Below, one piece after another: positions 43,543-51,553 of a DNA stretch of 64,000 bases. The stretch covers positions 1 to 64,000 of the forward strand of contig CANMMP010000007.1 in NCBI GenBank assembly GCA_947499125.1, written 5' to 3'. A model generated the notes under the pieces. That model saw only the letters and a program-made list of their open reading frames with translations. It did no database searches and was not told the origin of the DNA. How positions within the stretch are numbered: position 1 is the first letter of the stretch; each line of letters starts with the position of its first letter. The translations under genes were made by a program, and so were the position numbers. This DNA comes from an uncultured Pontibacter sp. (GTDB lineage Bacteria > Bacteroidota > Bacteroidia > Cytophagales > Hymenobacteraceae).

Positions 43543-43986
43543 CTAATCTTCTGTGGCTTTAACTATAGAACGTGCAATAGCAGCGGCAGCTAGTCCGCCC
43601 ATTAAGTATAAACCTACTGCCATAGCCTGGGTTTGCGGCGTACGGTTGCTTGGCCCTTCGCCTAAGCCCAGCGGCCCCGGAAGCGTAACTGCCCCTACAC
43701 CCGCCAAAGCGCCCAATACTGTTCCACGTAACCAGGCATTTTTATTTGCACCGGCCAGGCTATAGTATAACCCATTCGAAATAATATCACCTACCATTGC
43801 CCAATCGTGCAGGGTTTTATCATCTGGGGGTGTGGCTCCTGCTTTGTGCATTAATTTAGAAATAGCACGCATGCCTAAAATATCCATTCGTGGGGCATCA
43901 GGCACAACTCTGCGCAGGCTCTCATGTACTAAGGTTACAATACAGGCGCTTGCAAGGCCACCTGCTAATGATTCTAATATCTTCAT
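43543..43986 (-). CDS. hypothetical membrane-associated protein
   Basis: This 147-residue protein has Gly/Ala-rich hydrophobic stretches at the N-terminus (SLAGGLASACIVTLVHE), mid-protein (GTVLGALAGVGAVTLPGPLG) and C-terminus (VGLYLMGGLAAAAIARSIV). It is predicted to be membrane-associated with three short segments. I recognise no family. It stands alone between two other minus-strand genes. Confidence 0.7.
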   Translation of the reverse strand: MKILESLAGGLASACIVTLVHESLRRVVPDAPRMDILGMRAISKLMHKAGATPPDDKTLHDWAMVGDIISNGLYYSLAGANKNAWLRGTVLGALAGVGAVTLPGPLGLGEGPSNRTPQTQAMAVGLYLMGGLAAAAIARSIVKATED

Positions 43987-44040
43987 AGCTTAATTTTTGT
44001 TTTAACTCAGGTATACGTAATCAAAGTAAAGTGCTTTGCC

Positions 44041-45126
44041 TTAATCTAGTTTTATAACATCAGCAGTAACTGCATATTTTCCTACTTTACGGCTATCGGT
44101 CGGGCTATCAAAAACCACGATCAGGTTATGCTCGTCGTAAACGGCCAGCCCTTCGGCTTTGTCTTTACCACTCTCCTCACCAAAGCCATGCGGCACTTCG
44201 CACAGCCGTTCCAGGTCAGGCGTATGCACCATGGTTTCATCGGTCAGGTTTACGGCATTGCGCCAGCGGTAAACAGCAATCACGCCATCCAGGTCCATGG
44301 TTGGGCCGGCCAGCACATACATATCATCTCCTAATAAGCGGAGTTCCCGAATGCCCTTTCCTTTCAGGTGCAGAAAATGCTTTTTATAAGGTTGATCCGG
44401 TTTCAGTTGTTTTAATTTCAGGTAGCCATCTTCGGCATCTTCCAACTCAACCTCCAGCACTACTGCCCAGCCACGCAACACAGGGCCGCGCAAGCCAAGG
44501 TATAGTTTGTTGCCGCTGGTCGCCAGTCCTTCAATATCAATACCATTATCTTTGCCGGGAAGGTGCGTAAAAGGGCCTATGTGTTCATCATTCTTTAATA
44601 CATCGAGCAACTGGCTACTGCAATGGCTACCCCTAAGCTGGGCTGCACGCAATATTCTGCCGGGATTATCAGGATCCGGGCATTCTTTGCAAATAGTGTA
44701 GTCGCCGGTTTTATCATCTTTATAGATCGGTATGCGGGCCAGCAGGTAGCGGTTTGGGTCGGCCTGCACTTTTGCCAGCCTATTCATTTGCTTGGCTATA
44801 CTTTCGTGTTTGCGTGGTTTCTTGCGCTTTAAGCTATGCGAGCCCATCACCCATAAATAGTTATTTGCCATGCCCATCCCTTCAATATCTATTTCGCTGT
44901 TGGTGCTATCGGGCAGTTGCACGTAATCGCCGAGGCAAAAAGAAGTATGCGCCCCAAACGAGCCGTCGGGTTGTTGGGTAAGCCGTTCTATAGTTGTGCG
45001 CTCGTCGCAGGTTAGCCACAGGTTATCGCCGGTATGCAGCACCGTAGACAGGCCATCGCGTACATGCTTTCCTTTTTTGTTGAGACTTAGCTCAGGGTCG
45101 AAATGCAGGGTTATTTTGCGGGACAT
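44041..45126 (-). CDS. DUF3616 domain protein
   Basis: This 361-residue protein begins MSRKITLHFDPELSLNKKGK. An ATG 30 codons earlier is not used because the extra residues are hydrophobic and unlike the family. Many segments resemble beta-propeller blades (DIEGMGMANNYLWVMGSH, DIEGLATSGNKLYLGLRGP, LRLLGDDMYVLAGPTMDLDG, AEGLAVYDEHNLIVVFD). The repeated DIEG/GLA pattern is typical of DUF3616. No signal peptide is seen. The function of the family is unknown to me. Confidence 0.8.
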   Translation of the reverse strand: MSRKITLHFDPELSLNKKGKHVRDGLSTVLHTGDNLWLTCDERTTIERLTQQPDGSFGAHTSFCLGDYVQLPDSTNSEIDIEGMGMANNYLWVMGSHSLKRKKPRKHESIAKQMNRLAKVQADPNRYLLARIPIYKDDKTGDYTICKECPDPDNPGRILRAAQLRGSHCSSQLLDVLKNDEHIGPFTHLPGKDNGIDIEGLATSGNKLYLGLRGPVLRGWAVVLEVELEDAEDGYLKLKQLKPDQPYKKHFLHLKGKGIRELRLLGDDMYVLAGPTMDLDGVIAVYRWRNAVNLTDETMVHTPDLERLCEVPHGFGEESGKDKAEGLAVYDEHNLIVVFDSPTDSRKVGKYAVTADVIKLD

Positions 45127-45198
45127 CTGGAGTAACAAGTTTATAGTATAAAAGCTGAAAGTATAGCAAACGTAACGGGCAGTTTTCAGAAAACAAAA

Positions 45199-45222
45199 AG
45201 CCTGATGCAAATGCACCAGGCT
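45199..45222 (-). terminator. terminator after the Ser/Asn-rich protein gene
   Basis: AGCCTG-TGCA and its complement with one mismatch, and a 2-base loop. On the minus strand TTTTTG follows. Confidence 0.65.
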
Positions 45223-45245
45223 CTCCGTTAAGAACGATCAGTTAT

Positions 45246-45680
45246 TTATGATGTTCTTCCGAACTTGTTTGAACGGGTTGTATTTAACTTGTTCTTGATC
45301 TTGCCTTTGTTCTTAGAATTCATGGCAAGCCAGCCGGCACCTAATGCCAGTAACGAACCGCCAACTACTTTTTGTGTAGTGCTCAGGCTGTTCACTTTGT
45401 TCATGGCTGTGTTACCATACTCCTGCAACTTGTTTGTTACTGAGTTCATATCTAAACCGCCTAACTTATCGGTTAGCGAAGATTTAGACGAACTTGTATT
45501 AGACGATGTGTTGCTGGACGAATTCGTGTTATAAGGAGAATTAGAACCAGAAGACTGAGAGCGTGACTGGTTTGAAGAACTTGAGCTCGACGAAGTAGGC
45601 TGGTTGCTCTGCAGATTATTATTTGTAGACTGGCTTGATGAAGCCTGTGTTTGTGAATTTCTATTTTGTTTGTTTTCCAT
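45246..45680 (-). CDS. Ser/Asn/Gln-rich protein with C-terminal hydrophobic segment
   Basis: The first 70 residues are low complexity (Ser, Asn, Gln, Thr). Residues 70-100 form a possible amphipathic helix (LTDKLGGLDMNSVTNKLQ). One hydrophobic segment (VVGGSLLALGAGWLAM) precedes a basic tail. No family is recognised. Ser-rich disordered N-termini with a single C-terminal anchor suggest a tail-anchored or membrane-tethered protein. 45681-45950 upstream holds no further gene. Confidence 0.65.
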   Translation of the reverse strand: MENKQNRNSQTQASSSQSTNNNLQSNQPTSSSSSSSNQSRSQSSGSNSPYNTNSSSNTSSNTSSSKSSLTDKLGGLDMNSVTNKLQEYGNTAMNKVNSLSTTQKVVGGSLLALGAGWLAMNSKNKGKIKNKLNTTRSNKFGRTS

Positions 45681-45950
45681 GGTATATTGGTTTTAAATTA
45701 CATTAAATGCTTCGCACTCTGGTCAGTTCTCTACTGCATTATCCTTCTCGGGAACCAAAGTGCTAGTTATATTTTATCGGTTTTCAGAGCATATTGTTTC
45801 ATTAATTGTAGTATTTCCCCTTTTGGCACCCCGTAAAAAGGCAGCATTTCATCACAAAAAAGCAGCTACATCAACTGTAGCATCACATTAAGTGCTTTAT
45901 AATAAGATTCTTAAATTACTGTTATAGTTTATAGTTTTCTGAGGGGGCAG

Positions 45951-46757
45951 TTATACTTCCTTATCGTGTGCCAGCCTGCGTTTATAGTTGTTTCGGTGCA
46001 ACATTACTTCCTCAATACTGATGCCTACCATTGTCCAGAGCAGCCCGACCAGCATACCGGCCATCACATCTGACAGGAAGTGAACTCCAAGGTATACTCT
46101 GCTAAAACTTACCAGAAGTATAAGCACAATTGCGCCCCAAAGTATAACCGGCCGGTATGGTCTGCTACCCTCATGCCGGTACAGGAAATAAGCCAGCATT
46201 CCGAAAAGTGCCATGGCTGTAGTGGCATGCCCGCTCGGGAAAGAAAAATGCTCTACCTGGTAATAGGCCACATCTTCGGGGCGGGCACGACTGATAAAAC
46301 GTTTTGCAAACCGTACTGTAAGCCCAACGCCGCCCATGGCAACCCAGTAAGCAACTATAGCCCAGTACCGTTTCCGTATCAAAAAAATAAGTGTTAAAAA
46401 AGCTCCGAAAATAAATACGGCCTCACGCTCGCCTAATTGGGTAAGCCCGTAAAAAACATTACTCAGCCACTCCGAGCGCATGCTATACAATAGCTCTGTA
46501 AATTTTTTGTCGGCAATTACTATCCATTCAGCATCCAGTATACTTTCGGTCAGTTCCGATAACAGCATCAGGTTTATACCTGCCGCCAGCAAAATTAAGG
46601 TTAAAGGCAGGCCAACAAAGTGGTTTGTATTGAACCGATCAGCTACGAAGCCAGTCACTGTGGGGTGCTGCTCCTGGAAACGTTGAATTGCGGGCACACC
46701 AGCTGCCCAGTTCCGGAAAGAATCGATCTTATTCGCTATCAGGTCTTTCATAAACAA
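45951..46757 (-). CDS. PAP2 family phosphatase
   Basis: This integral membrane phosphatase has 268 residues. It shows the three PAP2 motifs: KRFISRARP (K-x6-RP), SFPSGHATTAM (PSGH) and SRVYLGVHFLSD (SR-x5-H-x3-D). About six hydrophobic segments surround them. The active site faces the periplasm. Family members dephosphorylate undecaprenyl pyrophosphate, phosphatidic acid or phosphatidylglycerol phosphate; which applies is not evident. A second ATG at 46751 is an alternative start. Confidence 0.9.
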   Translation of the reverse strand: MFMKDLIANKIDSFRNWAAGVPAIQRFQEQHPTVTGFVADRFNTNHFVGLPLTLILLAAGINLMLLSELTESILDAEWIVIADKKFTELLYSMRSEWLSNVFYGLTQLGEREAVFIFGAFLTLIFLIRKRYWAIVAYWVAMGGVGLTVRFAKRFISRARPEDVAYYQVEHFSFPSGHATTAMALFGMLAYFLYRHEGSRPYRPVILWGAIVLILLVSFSRVYLGVHFLSDVMAGMLVGLLWTMVGISIEEVMLHRNNYKRRLAHDKEV

Positions 46758-46868
46758 TTGCTAATGTATCGGTATACGTAAGCATCAGCTATAGTTTTAT
46801 AGTTAGCCCAGCACAAAAAAGCCTGAATAGCACAACTATACGCATCTATATAAAGTACATATTTAGAT

Positions 46869-47429
46869 ATGAGAGGGCTGGATAAAATAGTGGATCATAC
46901 GTTGCTGGCAATCGGAGCTTTGCTGCTCCTGCTGTTTGTAAGCACCGTACCACTTGAGCCTACCCAAAACCAGGAGCAGTTTGGCCTTTACGCCAGCACC
47001 GGCGAAATTCCGGTTACAGCCTCGGAGTGGAGTTACATAAAGCCATCCAAAAGTTTTACGCCGCAGGAAGTAGTCCAGATACAGATAAAAGCGCTGCAGC
47101 AAAACGATAAAAGCGATAGCGGCATTATTACTGTTTTTAACTTTTCGTCGCCGGCAAGTAAAATGCGTGTAGGGCCAATAGAGCATTTCAGGCTGATGGT
47201 ACGCGACCCATCCTATAAACCTATGCTCAACTTTAAAACCTACCAGAAAGGCAATATGGTTATTACTGGCAAGTCGGCTTACCAACTGGTAGTACTCACC
47301 ACCGAAAACAACGAAAAAGCGGCTTACCTGTTTATGCTCGCCCGCCAGAGCAAAGGGCATTATAAAGGCTGTTGGTTAACGGTAGGCGTAGTTCGCCTCG
47401 AAAACAGCCGTCCTGTTTACAGCACCTAA
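46869..47429 (+). CDS. hypothetical protein with N-terminal membrane anchor
   Basis: This 186-residue protein has one hydrophobic segment near residues 14-28 (TLLAIGALLLLLFVS) and a mainly beta C-terminal part (FRLMVRDPSYKPMLNFKTYQ, AYQLVVLTTENNEKAAYLFML). It is probably anchored in the inner membrane facing the periplasm. I recognise no family. The stop codon overlaps the stop of the convergent GNAT gene. Confidence 0.75.
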   Translation: MRGLDKIVDHTLLAIGALLLLLFVSTVPLEPTQNQEQFGLYASTGEIPVTASEWSYIKPSKSFTPQEVVQIQIKALQQNDKSDSGIITVFNFSSPASKMRVGPIEHFRLMVRDPSYKPMLNFKTYQKGNMVITGKSAYQLVVLTTENNEKAAYLFMLARQSKGHYKGCWLTVGVVRLENSRPVYST

Positions 47430-47911
47430 AATAAATTTATTTCCATTTTGATATCGGCGCGCTCATAGATACTGGGCGGCATCGGCACTTCGATAAACCC
47501 CAGCCGTTTGTATAAATGCAAAGCAGTTTCGAGCCGGCGGTTAGATACCAGGTATACTTTTTCGGCTCCGGCATCGCGGGCTTTCTGAATGGCAGCTTCC
47601 CCTAACAGTTTACCAATTTTAAGCCCCTGTGCTTTCGGCGATACAGCCATTTTAGCTAACTCGTAAATACCATCCCCATCATTTATCAAAGCACAGGTAC
47701 CCACCACTTCGCCTTTATAGTTAGCCATTAAAATATAGCCGCCTTTATCCAGAATGTACCCCTTTGGGTCGCCTAACGATCTATGGTCAGCTTCTTCCAT
47801 TACAAAGTACCGGGTGATCCACTCATGATTCAGGTCATAAAAAGCTTTTGCGTGCTGTGGCTCAAAATCCACTATTTGTACTGCCGTTGGCAATTCAGAA
47901 GTATAGGTCAT
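47426..47911 (-). CDS. GNAT family N-acetyltransferase
   Basis: This 161-residue acetyl-CoA-dependent acetyltransferase has motif A (AVSPKAQGLKIGKLLGEAAI, near residue 92) and the following VYLVSNRRLETALHLYKRLGF strand-helix. The start at 47911 is chosen over an ATG 28 codons earlier because the family begins near the first beta strand (QIVDFEPQHAKAF). Substrate is not determined. The 3' end is convergent with, and overlaps, the preceding gene by 4 bases at the stop codons. Confidence 0.88.
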   Translation of the reverse strand: MTYTSELPTAVQIVDFEPQHAKAFYDLNHEWITRYFVMEEADHRSLGDPKGYILDKGGYILMANYKGEVVGTCALINDGDGIYELAKMAVSPKAQGLKIGKLLGEAAIQKARDAGAEKVYLVSNRRLETALHLYKRLGFIEVPMPPSIYERADIKMEINLF

Positions 47912-47970
47912 AAATAAGCGATGCTGTAAGGGCTGCAAAAGTAATGTTAAGTACGAGTTCTTACAAACAA

Positions 47971-48002
47971 ATAGCCTGCACCGCATTACTGGCACAGGCT
48001 AT
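47971..48002 (-). terminator. terminator after the CHRD lipoprotein gene
   Basis: ATAGCCTG and CAGGCTAT arms extend inward imperfectly; T-rich sequence follows on the minus strand. Confidence 0.55.
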
Positions 48003-48030
48003 ACTTTGCTATAAACTATAAAATTCAGGT

Positions 48031-48522
48031 CTAATCTACCAACTGCCCTCTGAGTTCACCATCCGGGTTAGTGGTGCTATGGATGTTTAAGTACCAAAGG
48101 CCAGCTTTCAGGTCATCTTCTTCATCCTGAGTCAATGCCCGGGTAGTGCCGGAGTATGTACCTGTGTCGTCGGTAGTAGATGGTGTAACAGTTATAACAG
48201 GAGGTGCTGTTTCTGTAGTAGATGCTGGTCCATGGAAGTGAGCCCCAGTTACTTCATCATCCGGGTTTCCCAGGGTCCACGAATAAGTATAGCTCAATAT
48301 GTTAGTAGCATCATTATAAGACGCGTCCAGTTCACCTACGCCGGAAGTTGTAACCATAGGCACCTCATTCTCACCAGTTAAATCAATGTCATCAAAGTCA
48401 ATTTCAGTATCAGGTAAAATGTCATCATCGTCGTCATCGTCATCGCAGGCTACCGCAAAGCTACATAACACCATCAGGCAGTAAGTAAGCATTTTCTTGT
48501 AATTAAAATCAAGATCTTTCAT
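48031..48522 (-). CDS. CHRD domain lipoprotein, probably surface-exposed
   Basis: This 163-residue protein has a lipoprotein signal ending in FAVAC (Cys26). Eight consecutive Asp follow the Cys, an acidic run like the lipoprotein export signals known for surface lipoproteins in Bacteroidota. The rest is a CHRD (chordin-like) domain: ENEVPMVTTSGVGELDASY, VTGAHFHGPAS, LKAGLWYLNIHSTTNPDGELRGQL. His residues in the AHFHG and NIHS contexts are typical. Function of bacterial CHRD proteins is poorly known. Confidence 0.88.
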   Translation of the reverse strand: MKDLDFNYKKMLTYCLMVLCSFAVACDDDDDDDDILPDTEIDFDDIDLTGENEVPMVTTSGVGELDASYNDATNILSYTYSWTLGNPDDEVTGAHFHGPASTTETAPPVITVTPSTTDDTGTYSGTTRALTQDEEDDLKAGLWYLNIHSTTNPDGELRGQLVD

Positions 48523-48794
48523 AGCTGTAAATATTAAGTAATGTTAATAGTAGAGGTATGTATCTGTTTACTATACAGATGCCCATTAGTTAATTTTACC
48601 AGCTCTTATTTAGTAAGCTGCACAAATTAAATATTGAACTTATACTTTGAATTGGTAGATGCCGCTTTAGCATGTTACTAAAGCGCATAACATAGCTCGG
48701 TAGGTTATCATCTTTTGCAGAAAAATTTAGTTGTCGTTTAAATCTGCTCTAAAGCCTTATATTTACTTTTGCTAATGAACAAACTTATACTTTT

Positions 48795-49811
48795 ATGCCC
48801 GTGAAGAAACATTTTACCCTACTCCTTATTCTCCTGTTTATTGCCCAGCTCTGTTTTGCACAAACCATTCCCGACTCTGTAAAGACCTATGTGGTGCGGG
48901 CGCTGGATATCATGAAGAACAACTCTATTAACAAGCAGAAAGTAGACTGGGAAACACTTTATGCACAAACCTTTGAAGCCACCAAAGACGCGCAAACTAT
49001 ACGGGATACTTACCCGGCTATTAACGAGGCATTATTAAACCTGGGAGACGGACACAGCAAACTATACCCACCTGAAATAATTAAAGCTTACAAGGAAATG
49101 GGTGCCGCCGGAGCCTCTGGTGAGAAAGTGCCGATGCCAACCGGAACTATAGTTGATGGCAAGTATGCGCTAATCACGATTCCGGGGTTTGCCGCCATCA
49201 CCAACGAAGACCAGCTTGCTTTTGTAGATTCGATCCAGCACGTTATCCGGAAACTGGATGCCCAGAAACCCAAAGGCTGGATAATAGACCTGCGCCTGAA
49301 CCAGGGCGGAAACCTGGAGCCAATGGTAGCCGGGCTGATGCCGATATTAGGTGAAGGAAAATCGATAGGCTGGGCTGATGGGGATAACAAAATAACCTAC
49401 GCCAACTATAAAAATGGTGTGATAATCGGGTTAACGGATAGTCTGGAGCATTTTATTAAAGAACCTTATACCCTTAAAAAGCAGGGCCAGCCAGTAGCAG
49501 TGTTGGTAAGCGGCCAAACCAGCAGCTCAGGCGAGATGACAGCCATCTGTTTTAAAGGGCGTAAGTTCACCAGGATCATCGGAACACCTACCTTAGGCCT
49601 TACTAACAGTAATTCTCCACGAGAGTTATCAGACGGTGCCTGGCTAAACTTAACCGACTCCAACGCCGCCGACCGCAATGGCAACATCTACGGCAGAAAG
49701 CTGCAACCCGATATCGAGCTAACTTTAACCGACCAGGCAGTTGTAAACAGTTACCTCTACATCAGCACTGCCATCAGGCATATCGATAAGCCAAAGAAGA
49801 AGCTACTATAG
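48795..49811 (+). CDS. S41 family peptidase (short form)
   Basis: This 338-residue exported protease has a signal peptide (KKHFTLLLILLFIAQLCFAQ) and a compact S41 core without an obvious PDZ domain. The catalytic serine lies in VSGQTSSSGEMTAICF; GWIIDLRLNQGGNLEPMV matches the conserved strand before it. It also has the INEALLNLGDGHSKLYPP motif seen in tricorn-like S41 enzymes. Substrate is unknown. A bidirectional terminator follows. Confidence 0.88.
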   Translation: MPVKKHFTLLLILLFIAQLCFAQTIPDSVKTYVVRALDIMKNNSINKQKVDWETLYAQTFEATKDAQTIRDTYPAINEALLNLGDGHSKLYPPEIIKAYKEMGAAGASGEKVPMPTGTIVDGKYALITIPGFAAITNEDQLAFVDSIQHVIRKLDAQKPKGWIIDLRLNQGGNLEPMVAGLMPILGEGKSIGWADGDNKITYANYKNGVIIGLTDSLEHFIKEPYTLKKQGQPVAVLVSGQTSSSGEMTAICFKGRKFTRIIGTPTLGLTNSNSPRELSDGAWLNLTDSNAADRNGNIYGRKLQPDIELTLTDQAVVNSYLYISTAIRHIDKPKKKLL

Positions 49812-49821
49812 CCAACTATAA

Positions 49822-49855
49822 AAAAAACGCCACCCTTTGCAGAGTGGCGTTTTTT
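49822..49855. terminator. bidirectional terminator between S41 and lpdA
   Basis: AAAAAACGCCAC and GTGGCGTTTTTT are 12-bp perfect arms with a 10-base loop between convergent genes. Confidence 0.88.
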
Positions 49856-49878
49856 ATACTTTATACTTTTATACTTGC

Positions 49879-51282
49879 TTAGATGTGCAGTGCACGGTTC
49901 TCGGTTGCAGTCAAACAAGCTTCTTTCATGGCTTCAGCATAAGTCGGGTGCGCATGGCTCATACGGGCTACATCTTCAGCCGATGCACGGAACTCCATAG
50001 CAGTTACCGCCTCAGCTATAAGGTCAGCTATACGCGGGCCGATCATGTGTACGCCCAGTATTTCGTCCGTTTCCTTATCTGCCAGTACCTTCACAAAACC
50101 ATCCGTATCACCGGATGCCTTCGCACGACCAGAAGCTTTGAACGGGAACGAACCAGCCTTATAAGCACGGCCCTGCTCCTTCAGTTGCTCTTCGGTAAAG
50201 CCAACGCCTGCCACTTCCGGCCAGGTATACACTACACCCGGTATCAGGTTATAGTTGATGTGCGGCTTCTGGCCAACGATCTGCTCAGCTACCAGTACGC
50301 CTTCTTCTTCGGCTTTGTGTGCCAGCATAGCGCCACGCACTACATCGCCAATGGCATAGATGCCCGGTACGTTTGTCTCCAGGTGGTCGTTCACAGCGAT
50401 CATGCCGCGCTCGCCCATTTCTACACCAGCATTTTCTAAACCAAGTCCTTCAGTGTATGGCTTACGACCAACAGATACCAGCACATAGTCGCCTTCAAAC
50501 GTTACCGCTTCGCCTTTCGGATTCTCGGCAGTTACTTTTACTACTTCGCCTTCGTTGGTAGCGCCAGTTACTTTGTGGTTAAAGAAGAACTCGAAACCAA
50601 GTGTTTTCTTCAGCACACGCTGCAGTTCTTTACCAAGCGCACGGTCCATAGTTGGGATGATGGCATCCATGTACTCTATCACCTGCACTTTAGCACCTAA
50701 GCGCGCATACACCGAACCAAGCTCCAGACCAATAACACCGCCACCAATCACGATAAGGTTCTTAGGGATATCAGTCAGCGTTAAAGCCTCTGTAGACGTG
50801 ATAATGCGCTTCTTATCGATTGGCAGGAACGGCAATGCAGTTGGCTTAGAACCAGTCGCGATGATGGTCTTGTCCGTCTCGATCTGCTGCTCTTTCCCTT
50901 CTGCGTCTGTGATCTTGATCGTGTTCTTGTTCACGAAAGAGCCCAGGCCATAGTACGTATCGATCTTGTTTTTCTTCATCAGGAAAGCAATGCCGTCGTT
51001 GTTCGACTTCACCACTTCGCCCTTACGCTTGATCATCTGCTCCATGTTCACCTGCAGGTCATTCAGCTCGATGCCGTGCGTTTTAAAGTTGTGCGCCGCA
51101 TTGTGGTAGTGCTCTGAAGAGTCGAGCAATGCTTTGGACGGAATACAACCTACGTTAAGGCAGGTACCACCCAGTACATTATATTTTTCTATGATCGCGG
51201 TTTTTAGGCCCAGCTGTGCGCAACGTATCGCTGCCACATACCCACCAGGACCAGAACCGATTACAGTAACATCGTATTTCAT
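49879..51282 (-). CDS. lpdA: dihydrolipoyl dehydrogenase (E3)
   Basis: LpdA reoxidises the lipoyl group of 2-oxo acid dehydrogenase complexes, using FAD and NAD. The 467-residue protein has the FAD-binding GSGPGGYVAAIRCAQLG, the redox-active disulfide GGTCLNVGCIPSK near residues 40-46 and the NAD-binding VIGGGVIGLELGSVYARLG. The C-terminal catalytic His is in HAHPTYAEAM. It is downstream of odhA and odhB on the same strand; the 271-base gap to odhB contains a repeat, so it may have a separate promoter. Confidence 0.95.
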   Translation of the reverse strand: MKYDVTVIGSGPGGYVAAIRCAQLGLKTAIIEKYNVLGGTCLNVGCIPSKALLDSSEHYHNAAHNFKTHGIELNDLQVNMEQMIKRKGEVVKSNNDGIAFLMKKNKIDTYYGLGSFVNKNTIKITDAEGKEQQIETDKTIIATGSKPTALPFLPIDKKRIITSTEALTLTDIPKNLIVIGGGVIGLELGSVYARLGAKVQVIEYMDAIIPTMDRALGKELQRVLKKTLGFEFFFNHKVTGATNEGEVVKVTAENPKGEAVTFEGDYVLVSVGRKPYTEGLGLENAGVEMGERGMIAVNDHLETNVPGIYAIGDVVRGAMLAHKAEEEGVLVAEQIVGQKPHINYNLIPGVVYTWPEVAGVGFTEEQLKEQGRAYKAGSFPFKASGRAKASGDTDGFVKVLADKETDEILGVHMIGPRIADLIAEAVTAMEFRASAEDVARMSHAHPTYAEAMKEACLTATENRALHI

Positions 51283-51344
51283 TTTTCTATACTTTAAGGA
51301 GCACTATTCGCTCGTTTTTGTATTTGATTTTTCTGCATTTGTAG

Positions 51345-51479
51345 ACCCACCCCTGCCCCTCCCAAGAGGGGATTTTTCGCAATACCCAATTCCCCTCTTG
51401 GGAGGGGTTAGGGGTGGGTTAATTTATACTTGGACCAGAGGCCCCTGCTATAAATCGTCACGAACGAAGATGCTCGCGC
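51345..51479. repeat. composite palindromic repeat, copy 2
   Basis: Same block order and orientation as 8092-8245: ACCCACCCCTGCCCCTCC, CCCCTC/GAGGGG palindromes around GCAATACC, GGGGTGGGTTAATTT, CCAGAGGC, and a final GCTCGCGC. It lies between odhB and lpdA. Identity to copy 1 is partial over the tail. Confidence 0.8.
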
Positions 51480-51505
51480 AATCTAAAACTATAGTTACAA
51501 TAAAA

Positions 51506-51537
51506 AGGAGGAGCAAACTTCTTCGCTTACCCCTCCT
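51506..51537 (-). terminator. terminator after odhB
   Basis: AGGAGG and CCTCCT arms, extended with G-T pairs, enclose a 20-base interior; T-run follows on the minus strand. It is 17 bases past the odhB stop. Confidence 0.6.
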
Positions 51538-51553
51538 CTTCTATCTATATAAA

